Part shown: positions 46,510 through 57,448 of the stretch, piece after piece
How the letters are laid out: each line of letters begins with the position of its first letter
Numbering within the stretch: the stretch's first letter is position 1
DNA from: Lotus japonicus
Taxonomy: Eukaryota > Streptophyta > Magnoliopsida > Fabales > Fabaceae
Assembly (NCBI RefSeq): GCF_012489685.1
Contig: NC_080043.1
Coordinates: 31,466,743-31,530,742, forward strand
Direction of reading: 5' to 3'
DNA: 64,000 nt
The notes under the pieces: generated by a model
The model's database searches: none
Told to the model about the DNA's origin: nothing
Seen by the model: only the letters and a program-made list of their open reading frames with translations
Made by a program: the position numbers and the translations under genes

Positions 46510-47749
46510 TGAAGGTGCAAAAAACACTAGAAAGGGGGGTTTGAATAGAGTTTTTGTATCTCGAGTATACTTTTTAGCTTTTTCAAAACTCAAAGATAAA
46601 AACTAAGTGCTGAATAATAAGAAGTAGAGCACACGAGTATTTTATCCTGGTTCACTTGAGATAAAAGCTCAAGCTAATCCAGTCCACCTGTGAAGGTGAT
46701 TTCTTCCTTCTTCTGATGAAGGCAATCCACTAAAATCAATGAGTGTTACAACTGCACTTTGCAACCTGCTAAGTGACTAACAATACACTGATTTTCTCAC
46801 TAGTATCCTCTTAAGAAGCTGATCTACCGATCCTCTTAAGACTAGCTAAATACTGAATCAGCCTTGATTCAGTCCTCTCAAGATCCGACCAACCTTGGTC
46901 TCTTGAAGAACTTTACAATATGATGTAAAAGGTTTCGGGTTTACAAAGAGTGCTTCTAACAAGCGAATAGTAAACTCAGAAGTTTAAGAATAGTGAAGAA
47001 ATAATGCTAAGAGAATGGTTCGTTTGTGTTGAATATTTTCAGCAAAGTTTCTTGGCCTCTTTCTTCTTTCTTCAGCCTTTATATACTCCAAGACTTGTGA
47101 TGTAGCCGTTGCTAGGGTTTTATCCGTTGGAGTGGCAATTCTGTAATATCAGACTGCTAGGCTGTACAAGGTAGGTGGCGGACAGACTGAGACTTGTACG
47201 ACGTTGTACTGTGATAGCAACCTGTCCTTTCACCAGTTGACTTGTGATGAAGGAGCTTCAGATGAACGTTGATGAAGCTTCTGATCATCGTCAGATTGAA
47301 GTTTGGATTCTTCTGACCATGCAACTTCTGCTACTGAACGAGTTCCTCAGAACTTCTGATCGTCAGAGCTAGAATAGCTTGGGTCTTCAGAACCAACTTC
47401 TTGTAAGTCTTCAGAACTTGAGTCTTCTGCTTCTGGACCGTTCCACTGGAACATCTGGTCTTCATAACTTCTGACTTGAGTTCTTCAGAACTTCTTGAGA
47501 GCTTCCATCTTCAGAGCTTATGAAGTATTTGCCACTGTTCAGAACGAACATGATAGATTAAATAGCTCTCTTTTTAGTAACCCTTGGTTCTTCTTCTTCT
47601 GAACGAATAGGCTTGGGTCAGATTCAGAACCTGTTTGTCACAACTTAAAAAGACAAACGTTAGGGTACCACAATTGTTCATCATCACAAACCTTAATTGT
47701 AATCATCAAAACATAGAGATGCAACCACTGATCAAACCTTGATCTTACA
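46510..47749 (-). repeat. Sirevirus 3' LTR
   Basis: 1,240 bp, TG...CA on the element's strand. The inner edge joins the polypurine tract. Rich in CTTCTGA/TCAGAAG motifs (47260-47560), repeated many times in both LTRs. Confidence 0.95.
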
Positions 47750-47763
47750 ATCTCCCCCTTTTT
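47750..47763 (-). other. Sirevirus polypurine tract
   Basis: AAAAAGGGGGAGAT on the minus strand, directly before the 3' LTR; primer for plus-strand DNA synthesis. A second AAAAAGGGGGAGTA tract lies at about 48197-48210. Confidence 0.9.
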
Positions 47764-48338
47764 GATGATGACAAAACAAGTATTTTGATGAACAATTTTT
47801 ACACAATAAACTGAATACACAAGAGAGAATGGATCAGAGATTAAACTTATCCTTGTGTAACGGTTTGCAATGCTCTTTCTGAATCTGAGTTAACACCTGA
47901 TTCTGAGCAAGGGTCTCCCCCTGAATCTATGACTTGATGAATTTGTGAAGATTCTAGATTCGGAGTCTGGTTATGTGATCAGAATTTACGCTTGAGGAGA
48001 TGTATACTCATCAGAAGTGATGGTTTCAGAACTTAGCGTATCTCACATAATAAAGCGTTAGAAGCAAGATTAGTTCAAAATGTATTCCTTATCTGAGACG
48101 CTTGACAATATCTATGTGCTATAAGTATTGATACTTATTCTCCTCTACTGGTTTTATGTAATATAAAAATTTATCAAAAAAACCAATAATATGTGTACTC
48201 CCCCTTTTTGTCATAATAAAAAGAGTGAAAAACACAAACAACAATAACAATAACAGAGAAGTGATGCAAATAAGATAGGTTATTATTTTTGAGTGGAGAG
48301 AAAGTACAAAGGATCGAGAGGAAAGAAAAAGACTAAGC
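47764..48338 (-). other. Sirevirus 3' non-coding region
   Basis: Between the small ORF and the polypurine tract. No convincing coding frame (the 75-codon frame at 48119-48346 is hydrophobic low complexity). It holds the second internal purine tract. Confidence 0.6.
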
Positions 48339-48755
48339 CTAGACAAACAGGAAAGCTCGAGAGTTCTTCATGGAGAGAAGTTGAAGGTGGAGAGGACGAA
48401 TGGCCTTATCAATTGAGGCTAACTGAGTAGCCAAATCTTCCTTCAAGGCAACATTCTCCTGGACAGCCTCTGGATCCGCTTCATGGTGATCTTCCTCATA
48501 TTCCAGAAGCATGCAAATGCCCTGGAGCTGAGCTTCGATGTCCTCCTGGCGATTGATCAGACGGAGGAGATCATTCATAACATCTTGAAGGTTCTGAAGA
48601 CAGTGAATCTGATGAGAAGTGAGCCAACAGGTCAGAAGATGCTCAATCTTCTCAAGAGCTTGAGAGATCTGAGAGGAAGAAAGATTAACACTCCATGGAA
48701 AGACTTGGTCAAATACCAAAGTCTTGAGTTCAGAAATTAAGTCGACAGAAGTCAT
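48339..48755 (-). CDS. small intact ORF at the 3' end of the Sirevirus
   Basis: 138 codons with ATG and stop, no breaks. The protein is mostly helical and acidic, with repeated hydrophobic-heptad patterns (ISQALEKIEHLLTCWL, LQDVMNDLLRLINRQEDIEA, LATQLASIDKAIRPLHLQLL), so a coiled coil is likely from about residue 28 to 130. No signal peptide or membrane span. I know no named family for it. It lies after the envelope-like ORF on the same strand, separated by about 250 bases, and must be expressed from a spliced or internal transcript if at all. It may be a fragment of a larger extra ORF. Confidence 0.5.
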   Translation of the reverse strand: MTSVDLISELKTLVFDQVFPWSVNLSSSQISQALEKIEHLLTCWLTSHQIHCLQNLQDVMNDLLRLINRQEDIEAQLQGICMLLEYEEDHHEADPEAVQENVALKEDLATQLASIDKAIRPLHLQLLSMKNSRAFLFV

Positions 48756-49001
48756 TTTTGAACTAGGGAGAATGGAACAGAATGATAAGGAAGTGAATTG
48801 CGTTGTGATGGAGAAGAAGGATTGCGGAGATTATAAGGAGAAAAGGTAACGGAAAATCATGCATAAAACTTATCAAATCATAAAGGCATGTGAGTTACTA
48901 AATGGACGGTGCATTGAATCAGATAAGAATAATTAAGCAGAGTCAGCATAAAATAAATGCAGTCATAACAATTAAATGTATGCATGATAGAGATGAGGAA
49001 T

Positions 49002-52000
49002 TCAAGGCTTGGAAGAGGAGGGAAGGTTGTCCATGAGGTACTTCATGATTGCTTCCATTTTGCCGGAGGACTCTTGAATTTTCTTGCTTTGCTCATTCTG
49101 AATACGTCCTTGTTCCTCAACCATCTGAAATAACCTCTGCTGATCATTCTGAATTCTGTCAATTCGGGCAGCAAGAACTTCAACTTCTGGAGCTGGATCA
49201 GATGTAGGAACTTCTGGAGCTTGAACATGAGGAGCAACTTCAGCCTCTGATGACATTGCAATATCAACTTGAATTGGCCCTTGCTTCTGAACTTCATCAA
49301 CATCTGCATCGTCCAGAATGACTATGCCGTCAGAGCTTTCTTCTTCTTCCTCTACTGAGAGCATCACAACATCTTCTGAGGTACATTCAGAGACAACACA
49401 CGGTCTTTCAGCCATAGCTCTTCTCAAGGGTTCACAAACCTTGTGCAGCACTCTCTACCTCTGCTCATAGGCCCTCTCAGATGCATCATGAACTCTTAGT
49501 CTTTTCTCCCTGCTAAGCTGCGTCTGAAGTTCATGAACCTTGCCTTCTGACCATCTTTCAAAGGCAGACCATAGACCATCAACAAGAGAAGCATCAAACT
49601 GATTATCAGTTACCTGATACAACCAGTTCAGCCTTCTGGTGGCATCTTCAGAAAACTCCTGAATGAGTTGAGGAAGACTCTGAGGAAAGAAAGAGGTGGC
49701 CAGGGTCAGAACAGGCTGAGGAGTTCTGGCAGCATTGGAGCTTGAAGCATTTGATTCATCCATGTTCTCAGAAGAAGTGAAATCAATCTCATGGTCCTTC
49801 TCGAAGCCTGAGTGATCTGATTCAGCCATGTGCTCAGCTTCAGAGATAGTATCTGGCCTTGAATTGACAGTCTTCTCAGGTGAAGTGAAGCTCAGATCCT
49901 GTGAGTTGACTGCTGAGTAATTGGACAAGGATACATAAGAGGTCTCAGCAGCATCTGGAATCCGATCTTCAAAATTGGAAGCAATTTGTTGAAGGGGCTT
50001 CACATTGAAAGGCGGCTCAAGGATCTGGACATCATCATCTTCCTTTTCTTTCTCAGCAGGGATCTCACCAGTCTGGGTTATGAGAAAGGTGTGTGGAGTG
50101 GATGCAGGCTTGGGAGTGAATTGCTGAACTAAGGTTTGTAGAGTTGCCTCACTTTGAATAATGCCTTGAATGAAGGAATTGAAAGGAGGTACTGGTTCAG
50201 TTGGGATGGATGTGGAAGAGGTGTAAATTGGAGTAGAAGAGATGACTGTGGTAGCTGTTTGGATGGTGGATGTAGGAGCTTGAGGTGCAGCTTGTGTTTG
50301 AGGTTGTGTTTCAGGGTGAGGTTCAGTTTGAAGAGGTTTGGTTTGGTTTGTGGTAGGCAGAGAGGTAGATATAGGCAGAGGTTGCTCAGGTATAACTACT
50401 AAAGCAGAATCAGAATTAATGCTTTCAGTAATTACCTTACTGGGGCTTCTGATGGGTGAGGTTCTGGTGAGACTTGCAGCCCTTGCTGGATCAGAAGTGC
50501 GTTTAGATCTTCTTTCCCTCTGTACTTCCGAAGTTGGTTCAGATGCTTGTTCTGCCGTTGTTTCCTTCTGCTGAAGTGGTCCCCTCAGAGGAAGCTTCCT
50601 TCTCTTCACTAGGGGAATAACATTAGAATCAGTGGATTCTTCAGCATCTGAAGCTTCCCTTATACCCTGAATCACATTCTGGATGATCTCATGGTCATCC
50701 TGCTCATCTTCCTCTTCCTCAAGAATAATTTTGCGTCTCTTAGCCCGAGGCATGTCATCATCTTCAGTCTCCTCACTTGAGGGGTCTTCCCATGTGTCTT
50801 CTGAGCTTTCAGAGTCAGACATTTGTTGTTGTTGAGTTGAGGTTCTCTTCAGAGGCCTTTCAGGAGATGGTTCCCTGATGATCACAGTCTTGGAAGCAGC
50901 CTTCTTCTTTGCAGGTTCCTCTATCAGAATCCCTTTGCCCTTAGGATCTGAGGGCTTGCTGCTTGTTGCTCTCCTGGATTTCCTGGTAGCCAGCTTAGGG
51001 GGACTTTCAGGAAGAGTGTTAACAAATTCTGTAAGGGTGATTGGATCACCTTGACTTCTGAGCATCCTGACATATTCCAGAATGCATGCTGGATTGTCCT
51101 TCTTGGACCAAATAGGAAAGTCATCAATGGGATAATCCCTCTGACGAACTTCATCAGAAGTGTTTTCTTTGGGAGCAACTTTAATTTTCTCAATGATCTG
51201 CATCTTCTTCAACTTTGTGCCATTGAGAGCATCACCAACTGTCATGGCCAGATCTTCGTGGAGTCCAAGATCTGATAGAGTCTTGACAAGCTTGTTTTGG
51301 ACGAAGATGTCTGACAGCAGCCTTCCATACGGAATGTAGTAGATGAACCTCTTGTTCTCAGAACCAGTTGTGGTCCTTGATTTCTCAACACACTCCTTCA
51401 GATAATTGAAAAGTAGGAATGGCAGACATATAAGCTCACCAGTTGAAATGTAGTACATGATTACCTTTGAGTTGCATTCAGGTAATCAGTTCCTCCAGTT
51501 CGGGGGTGAATGCAGTGCATGAAGATCTTCTGCCAAATCTTCATCTCAGACTTCAAGTCCTTAATGCTGTACTTGGTTTTCTCGTAAGACCAGTTATCAT
51601 AGAGCGCCTTGTTGACCACGGTCCTCATCCCAGCAACATTTGCTTCAACATTTTTAATCTTTTTTCCCTCCTGGAACTTCATACCCAGCAGCTTTGCAAT
51701 AGATTCTTCAGAGATCACAATTTTCTTGTCCAGTACATGGGAGACGACGTAGTAGTCGTTGCAGATTGCGTTCTTCCAGAACTCGACAACCAACTTGTGA
51801 TAGATCGGACCACAGAGCCTGTTGAAGTACCCGGACCATCCTTGCAAATTGACTTGGTCCCTAATATCAAACCCATGTTTAGCAAGATTATCAAAATCAG
51901 CTCTTGCTTCGCAGCACACACTTAGTTCTTCCACTTTCTTTGCACAAGTGACTACATTTGGTCCATTCAGAATCTTCTGTGCTTCCTCGAATCTTTGCTT

Positions 52001-52150
52001 CTCTTGATCTTTGGCAGTTTGTGTGGTAGAAGCAGAAACATTCGCCTTAGGTTTCCTCGATTTGCCCATTATTTTCGGAGAATGAGGTTTAGGGTTCAGA
52101 GAGAAAGGGAAAATGTTGGAGGGAGAAGTATGAATGAATGCAATGCACAC
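49002..52150 (-). pseudogene. Sirevirus envelope-like ORF, broken
   Basis: Position (between pol and 3' LTR) and make-up match the envelope-like third ORF of SIRE-type elements; its real role is unproven. The likely start is the ATG at 52069 (MGKSRKPKAN), 27 codons inside the open frame. First part (to 51461): a globular region with WSGYFNRLCGPIYHKLVVEF. A 1-base loss near 51461 moves the frame; the second part (51458-49455) continues with ELICLPFLLFNYLKE and then a long Ser/Thr/Glu/Pro-rich disordered stretch. An in-frame TAG (49457-49455) separates a last part (49454-49002) ending in a coiled coil. No clear signal peptide or membrane anchor is visible. Confidence 0.75.
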
Positions 52151-52497
52151 AAATAGTTTTAAAATCGTAAGTGTAAGTGAGTGGGAGATCGTGTGTGACA
52201 GTGCATATAGTGGGTTTAATGGTAACCGTTGACAGTTTTTCTAAGACATTAAAGGCAAAATCAACGGTTATAAAATATTTAGTCTGAAAATAGCATAGTA
52301 GAGGAGAGTAGACATCATCATTATAGCAGATATACCACGCGACTCAAGGAACTATGTCACAAATGAAGTGACACGTGTATTATTGTCTACCATAGAAGTT
52401 TAACCGGTGGGTTAAGTGCTTCTGATCGAGTAGCTTCTGAAGGGGGTAACATCTGATGACTTCAGAGGTACCATGGACAGAAGTTCTGAAGAAAACC
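52151..52497 (-). other. spacer between pol and envelope-like ORF
   Basis: About 350 bases without open frame. It would be the place for a splice acceptor or leader of the downstream ORF, but none can be singled out. Confidence 0.5.
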
Positions 52498-55400
52498 TTA
52501 CTCTGGACAAAAGTCCATGTTCAGGTTTTCAAGAATAAATAAAAACCTATCTTCTGCTAAGGGCTTAGTAAAAATATCTGCCCACTGATGGTCAGTATCA
52601 ACATACTCTAATGATAGAGTGCCCTTCTGAACATGATCACGAATATAATGATACTTTACCTCTATATGCTTTGCTCTTGAGTGTAGAATGGGGTTCTTGC
52701 TGAGTGAGATAGCAGCCGTGTTGTCACAATAAATAGGAACCTTCTTCAGAGACAACCCATAATCTTCTAGATGATTCTTCATCCATATGGTTTGTGTACA
52801 GCATGTGGCAGCTGAGACATATTCTGCTTCAGCAGTTGATAGAGCAATTGTGTTCTGTCTTTTGCTTGACCACGTGACAAGATTAGATCCAAGGAAATGA
52901 CAGCTTCCAGAAGTGCTTTTCCTTTCCACTCTATCTCCAGCAAAGTCAGCATCACAAAAACCTGAAAGTGTATACTCTGATGTTTTTCTATACATCAAGC
53001 CAAGGTTAGTGGTTCCTTTCAGATATTTGAGGATCCTCTTAACAGCAGTTAAGTGAGTCTCTCTAGGATCTGATTGGAATCTAGCACAGAGATGCACACT
53101 AAACAATATATCAGGTCTAGATGCAGTTAAGTAAAGAAGAGAGCCTATCATTCCACGATAGAGCTTCTGACAAACCTTAGAGGAAACTTCCTCTTTCTCA
53201 AGAATGCATGTTGGATGCATTGGAGTCTTTGAGATGTTGCAGTCACTCATGTTGAACTTCTTCAGAAGTTCCAGGGTGTACTTCTTCTGATGGATGTAGG
53301 TGACTCCTGGTCGTTGATCTATTTGAATTCCCAGGAAGTATTTAAGTTCTCCCATCATGCTCATTTCAAATTCAGCCTGCATTAACTTAGAGAATTCCTT
53401 GCACAAGGAGGGATTAGCAGAACCAAAAATGATATCATCAACATAAATCTGAACTATAAGAATGTCATTCTTATAGGTTCTGCAGAAAAGAGTATTGTCA
53501 CTTTTACCCCTTACAAACTCATTCTGTAGAAGAAAGGAGCTGAGCCTTTCATACCATGCTCTGGGAGCTTGTTTCAATCCATAGAGTGACTTCTTGAGCT
53601 TGTATACATGCTCTGGATGTTTGTTGTCTTCAAAGCCTGGAGGTTGCTTGACATACACTTCTTCTGAAATGTAGCCATTGAGGAAGGCACTTTTGACGTC
53701 CATCTGATGGAGAATGATGTTGTGATTTACTGAGAAGGAAATCAATAGCCTTATAGCTTCAAGCCTTGCTAATGGAGCAAAGGTCTCAGTGTAATCAATT
53801 CTCTCTTGTTGACTGTAGCCTTGAGCCACCAGTCTTGCCTTGTTTCTTGTTACTTCTCCTCTTTCATTTAGCTTGTTTCTGAACACCCACTTGGTTCCTA
53901 TGACATGGAAACCTTTGGGTTTAGGCATTAAGGTCCATACATCATTCTTGGTGAACTTATCTAGCTCTTCTTGCATTGCTTGAATCCAGCCTTTGTCTTC
54001 AAGAGCTTCATCAACTGATTTCGGCTCAATGAGAGACACAAATCCCTTCAGACTCAGAAGAGTCTCTTCCGAAGGTTTGAGCATAGACCTGGTTCTGACG
54101 GGAGCATCTTTGTTGCCAATGATCAGTTCTTCTGGATGAGAAGCAACTATTCTTTTCTTCTTCTGAAGTTGATCAGAAGTTGTTGGAATGTCTTCAGATG
54201 CTTCTGCCTCTGAAGCAACATCCTCTGGTCTTTTCATTGGTTGATTTGCTTCTGAACAATCAATGCTTAAATCTGCAAATCTTTCAAACATCTTTAACTT
54301 TTCTGAGCCAAGCTTATCATCAAATCTAATCTGGATAGATTCCTCAACAGTTTGATGAATAATATTATAAATTCTAAAACCTTTAGATCTTTTAGAATAA
54401 CCAAGAAAATAACATTTTAAAGCTTTAGAATCGAATTTACCCAAATGTTCCTTGGTGTTGAGCATGTAGCAACAGCTTCCAAAAGGATGGAAATAAGAGA
54501 TATCAGGTTGTCTTCCTTTGCATAGCTCATAGGGCGTTTTCTCCAAGATTGGTCTAATGGAAATTCTGTTCTGGATGTAGCATGCAGTGTTGATTGCTTC
54601 TGCCCAGAAGTGCTTGGCCATACTTGATTCTTGCATCATGGTTCGAGCCATTTCCTGAAGAGTTATATTCTTTATTTCAACTACTCCATTTTGTTGAGGA
54701 GTGCGAGGGCAGGAGAAGTTGTGAGAGATTCCTTGAGAGTTGAATAATTCTTCAAAAGCTTTGTTCTCAAATTCTCCACCATGGTCACTTCTGACAGTAA
54801 TCACAGAAGACTGAAACTCCTTCTGAACTTGGGTAATGAAGTTGGTAAACACAGTATGTGTTTCATCTTTGTGCTTAAGGAACTTTACCCATGTCCACCT
54901 GCTATAGTCATCTACAATAACTAACCCATACTTCTTTCCTCCAATGGATTCAGTTTTCACTGGTCCAAAAAGATCAATGTGAAGTAGCTCAAGGGGCCTT
55001 GTTGTAGATACCACATTCTTTGCTTTAAAAGGCTTCTTGGTGAATTTTCCCTTCTGACAAGCTTCACACAGAGTCTCTGATGAGTACTTCAGATGAGGCA
55101 ATCCTCTGACGAGATTTAGCTTGCTTAGTTGAGAGATTTTTCTGAGACTTGCATGTCCTAGACGTCTGTGCCATATCCATTGCTCATCATTAACTGACAT
55201 GAGACACTTGACCTTCTGAGATAGCAGTTCAGAGGATCTGATTTTGTAAATATCATTTTTTCTCTTCCCAGAAAATAAAACAGATCCATCTGTTTGACTA
55301 ACAGCTTTGCATCCGGTTTGATTGAAGATCACATCGTAACCTTTGTCAGCAATTTGGCTTATGGAGAGCAAGTTGTGAAATAATCCTTCCACCAGAAGTA

Positions 55401-55740
55401 CATCATTGATAACTGGAATTTTTCCATCTCCTATGGAACCTTTTCCAATAATTTTTCCCTTCTGGTTTCCTCCAAAGCCAACGTCTCCTCCTGACTTAAG
55501 CGGTGTCCGTTCTTGGAATATAGACCTTGTGCCCGTCATGTGTCGCGAGCATCCACTGTCCAGGTACCATGACAGGTGTCTTAACTGAGCTGCATAAGAT
55601 GTCTGCAACAGGAATAATTTTTGTTTTAGGTACCCATATCTTGGGTCCTTTCTTGTTAGTTTTCCCAGAAGTTCTTGGAACTTTGGGTACAACAGGAGGA
55701 TAATGCATAGGAACCTGAGTATAGTATCTAGACATGTCAA
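52498..55740 (-). CDS. pol: Sirevirus Pol polyprotein (protease, integrase, reverse transcriptase, RNase H)
   Basis: 1,080 open codons. Protease WYLDSGCSRHMTG (Asp61). Integrase: zinc site HRRLGHASL...CEAC, catalytic HIDLFGP, VRSDHGGEFEN and NGVVEIKN (the usual Arg after Glu is Ile, and a second Arg nearby is also Ile). Reverse transcriptase: KARLVAQGYSQ, MDVKSAFLNG, SLYGLKQAPRAWYE, and the IYVDDIIFGS catalytic motif. RNase H: GFCDADFAGD, ALSTAEAEYV, YCDNTAAI, then the conserved end KHIEVKYHYIRD and DIFTKPL. The frame is +1 relative to gag and overlaps it by 245 bases; the first 50 or so codons are probably gag-overlap text, not protease. No stop interrupts it. Confidence 0.92.
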   Translation of the reverse strand: MTCLDTILRFLCIILLLYPKFQELLGKLTRKDPRYGYLKQKLFLLQTSYAAQLRHLSWYLDSGCSRHMTGTRSIFQERTPLKSGGDVGFGGNQKGKIIGKGSIGDGKIPVINDVLLVEGLFHNLLSISQIADKGYDVIFNQTGCKAVSQTDGSVLFSGKRKNDIYKIRSSELLSQKVKCLMSVNDEQWIWHRRLGHASLRKISQLSKLNLVRGLPHLKYSSETLCEACQKGKFTKKPFKAKNVVSTTRPLELLHIDLFGPVKTESIGGKKYGLVIVDDYSRWTWVKFLKHKDETHTVFTNFITQVQKEFQSSVITVRSDHGGEFENKAFEELFNSQGISHNFSCPRTPQQNGVVEIKNITLQEMARTMMQESSMAKHFWAEAINTACYIQNRISIRPILEKTPYELCKGRQPDISYFHPFGSCCYMLNTKEHLGKFDSKALKCYFLGYSKRSKGFRIYNIIHQTVEESIQIRFDDKLGSEKLKMFERFADLSIDCSEANQPMKRPEDVASEAEASEDIPTTSDQLQKKKRIVASHPEELIIGNKDAPVRTRSMLKPSEETLLSLKGFVSLIEPKSVDEALEDKGWIQAMQEELDKFTKNDVWTLMPKPKGFHVIGTKWVFRNKLNERGEVTRNKARLVAQGYSQQERIDYTETFAPLARLEAIRLLISFSVNHNIILHQMDVKSAFLNGYISEEVYVKQPPGFEDNKHPEHVYKLKKSLYGLKQAPRAWYERLSSFLLQNEFVRGKSDNTLFCRTYKNDILIVQIYVDDIIFGSANPSLCKEFSKLMQAEFEMSMMGELKYFLGIQIDQRPGVTYIHQKKYTLELLKKFNMSDCNISKTPMHPTCILEKEEVSSKVCQKLYRGMIGSLLYLTASRPDILFSVHLCARFQSDPRETHLTAVKRILKYLKGTTNLGLMYRKTSEYTLSGFCDADFAGDRVERKSTSGSCHFLGSNLVTWSSKRQNTIALSTAEAEYVSAATCCTQTIWMKNHLEDYGLSLKKVPIYCDNTAAISLSKNPILHSRAKHIEVKYHYIRDHVQKGTLSLEYVDTDHQWADIFTKPLAEDRFLFILENLNMDFCPE

Positions 55741-57388
55741 GTTTGAACTTTCCCTTTGGTTTCACCACCTTTGGTTTAACCTTCTCTGGAATGACCGTGC
55801 CAGTGGGAATGAAATGCTTATGCAATGGTTCGCGTTTGGGCTCAGATGACTTATCTTTCATGGATTGAAAGTAGCCAAGACCACTGTTCCTATTTCTGCT
55901 CATGCCATAGATCATTGAAGCCATAAGACTTCTGTCTATGCCCTTTGCAAGGAACTTTTGAAACGCTTTCTCATATTTTGTCTCATACTTAACATCAGAT
56001 GATGCAAGTTGATCTTCTAGCACATCATTTTTAGCACGAAGAACAGCATTGTCATTAACAAGAATATAGTTTTCATCCATGAGTTCAGAGACTGACTTCT
56101 CATGAACTTCTATAGAACTGGTTTTAGCAGCATATTTCTTTTTGAGCTCTTTATGCTTATTTAGCAGAATATCATGTTTCTTCATTATTTCAGATAAAGC
56201 AGTTCTTAGCTCAGATAGAGAAAAGTTAGAGAATACCTCATCATCATTCTCAGAGTCTGAATCATCTTCTGAAGCTCCAGCACCTTTGCTAGTGGTAGCC
56301 ATTAGAGCCTCCACAGCTTCATCTTCTTCTGACTCAGCTTCATCAGAATCAGTTGCATCAAAGGTTATGAGAGCTTTCTTCTTGAAGACTTTTCTTGGTC
56401 TCTTATCCTTCTTAAGCTTGGGACAGTCACTCCTGTAATACCCAGATTCCTTGCACTCGAAGCAAGTGACTTCCTTTCCAGATGACTTCTTCTGACCAGA
56501 TGAAGATTCATATCTTCCTGAACTTTTCTTTGGTCCTTTGCCTTTGCTATGTCTGTTCTTCCAGAGTTTGCTTAACCTCTTTGTGAAAAGAGACAGTTCT
56601 TCATCATCAGATGCATCTGATAGCTCTTCAGATGAATTTTCTTCTTCTGCCTGATAGGCTTTTGCTTTGTTAGACTTTGACTTAAGAGCAATAGACTTGT
56701 CTTTCTTCTGAGGCTTGTCTCCTTTGAGTTCAATCTCATGGCTTCTGAGATGACTCACGAGCTCTTCTAACTTCAAAGAGTTCAAATTTCTGGAGAGTTT
56801 CAGGGCAGTGACAAAAGCTCTCCACTCCTTAGGCAAACTTTTGATAATCTTCTTGACATGATCACCAGTAGAGTAGCCCTTGTTTAGCACTCTGATTCCA
56901 GCAACCAGAGTTTGAAACCTTGAGTACATCTCCTCAATGGTTTCACCAGATTCCATCTTAAACTGCTCATATTGTTGTATGAGAGCAAGAGCCTTGGTTT
57001 CCTTGACCTCTTCATTTCCTTCATGCGTCATGACCAAGGAGTCAAAGATGGATTTAGCAGTTTCTTTGTCAGAGATCTTCTCATACTCAATATATGATAT
57101 TGAGCTGAATAGCATGGACTTCGCCTTGTGATGATCCTTGAAACGCTTCTTCTGAGCGTCAGTCATTTCAGAACGAGAGATCTTCACTCCTGAAGCATCT
57201 ACTGGATCAGTATAGCCTTCAATGACCATATCCCAGAGATCTGGGTCAGTGCCAAGGAAATAACATTCTATTCTATCTTTCCAGTACTCAAACTTTTCAC
57301 CATCAAAGATTGGTGCTCTGAGTTGATTGTTGTTGTTGTTGTTGTCAGCGGAAGTATTGGCTTGGGCCATTGTTTGTTTTTCACACAA
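55496..57388 (-). CDS. gag: Sirevirus Gag
   Basis: 630 open codons (a second ATG, MAQANTS, lies 6 codons in). The capsid-type UBN2/DUF4219-like region covers about residues 25-230: PIFDGEKFEYWKDRIECYF, then an IQQYEQFKMESGETIEEMYS block. The zinc knuckle at 309-322 reads C-x2-C-x4-Y-x4-C (CFECKESGYYRSDC): the fourth ligand, normally His, is Tyr317. A basic tail, an acidic Ser-rich stretch and a coiled coil (about 390-470) follow, typical of the long Gag of Sireviruses. The C-terminus overlaps pol in another frame. If Tyr317 is real, RNA packaging by this copy is probably impaired. Confidence 0.9.
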   Translation of the reverse strand: MCEKQTMAQANTSADNNNNNNQLRAPIFDGEKFEYWKDRIECYFLGTDPDLWDMVIEGYTDPVDASGVKISRSEMTDAQKKRFKDHHKAKSMLFSSISYIEYEKISDKETAKSIFDSLVMTHEGNEEVKETKALALIQQYEQFKMESGETIEEMYSRFQTLVAGIRVLNKGYSTGDHVKKIIKSLPKEWRAFVTALKLSRNLNSLKLEELVSHLRSHEIELKGDKPQKKDKSIALKSKSNKAKAYQAEEENSSEELSDASDDEELSLFTKRLSKLWKNRHSKGKGPKKSSGRYESSSGQKKSSGKEVTCFECKESGYYRSDCPKLKKDKRPRKVFKKKALITFDATDSDEAESEEDEAVEALMATTSKGAGASEDDSDSENDDEVFSNFSLSELRTALSEIMKKHDILLNKHKELKKKYAAKTSSIEVHEKSVSELMDENYILVNDNAVLRAKNDVLEDQLASSDVKYETKYEKAFQKFLAKGIDRSLMASMIYGMSRNRNSGLGYFQSMKDKSSEPKREPLHKHFIPTGTVIPEKVKPKVVKPKGKFKLDMSRYYTQVPMHYPPVVPKVPRTSGKTNKKGPKIWVPKTKIIPVADILCSSVKTPVMVPGQWMLATHDGHKVYIPRTDTA

Positions 57389-57434
57389 GGTTCTGGATCA
57401 CTGAACACTGTTAGGTGTTGAAATCAGAACCGGA

Positions 57435-57446
57435 GCTCTGATGCCA
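57435..57446 (-). other. Sirevirus primer-binding site
   Basis: TGGCATCAGAGC on the minus strand, two bases inside the 5' LTR; one base different from the initiator tRNA-Met complement TGGTATCAGAGC. Confidence 0.85.
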
Positions 57447-57448
57447 AT

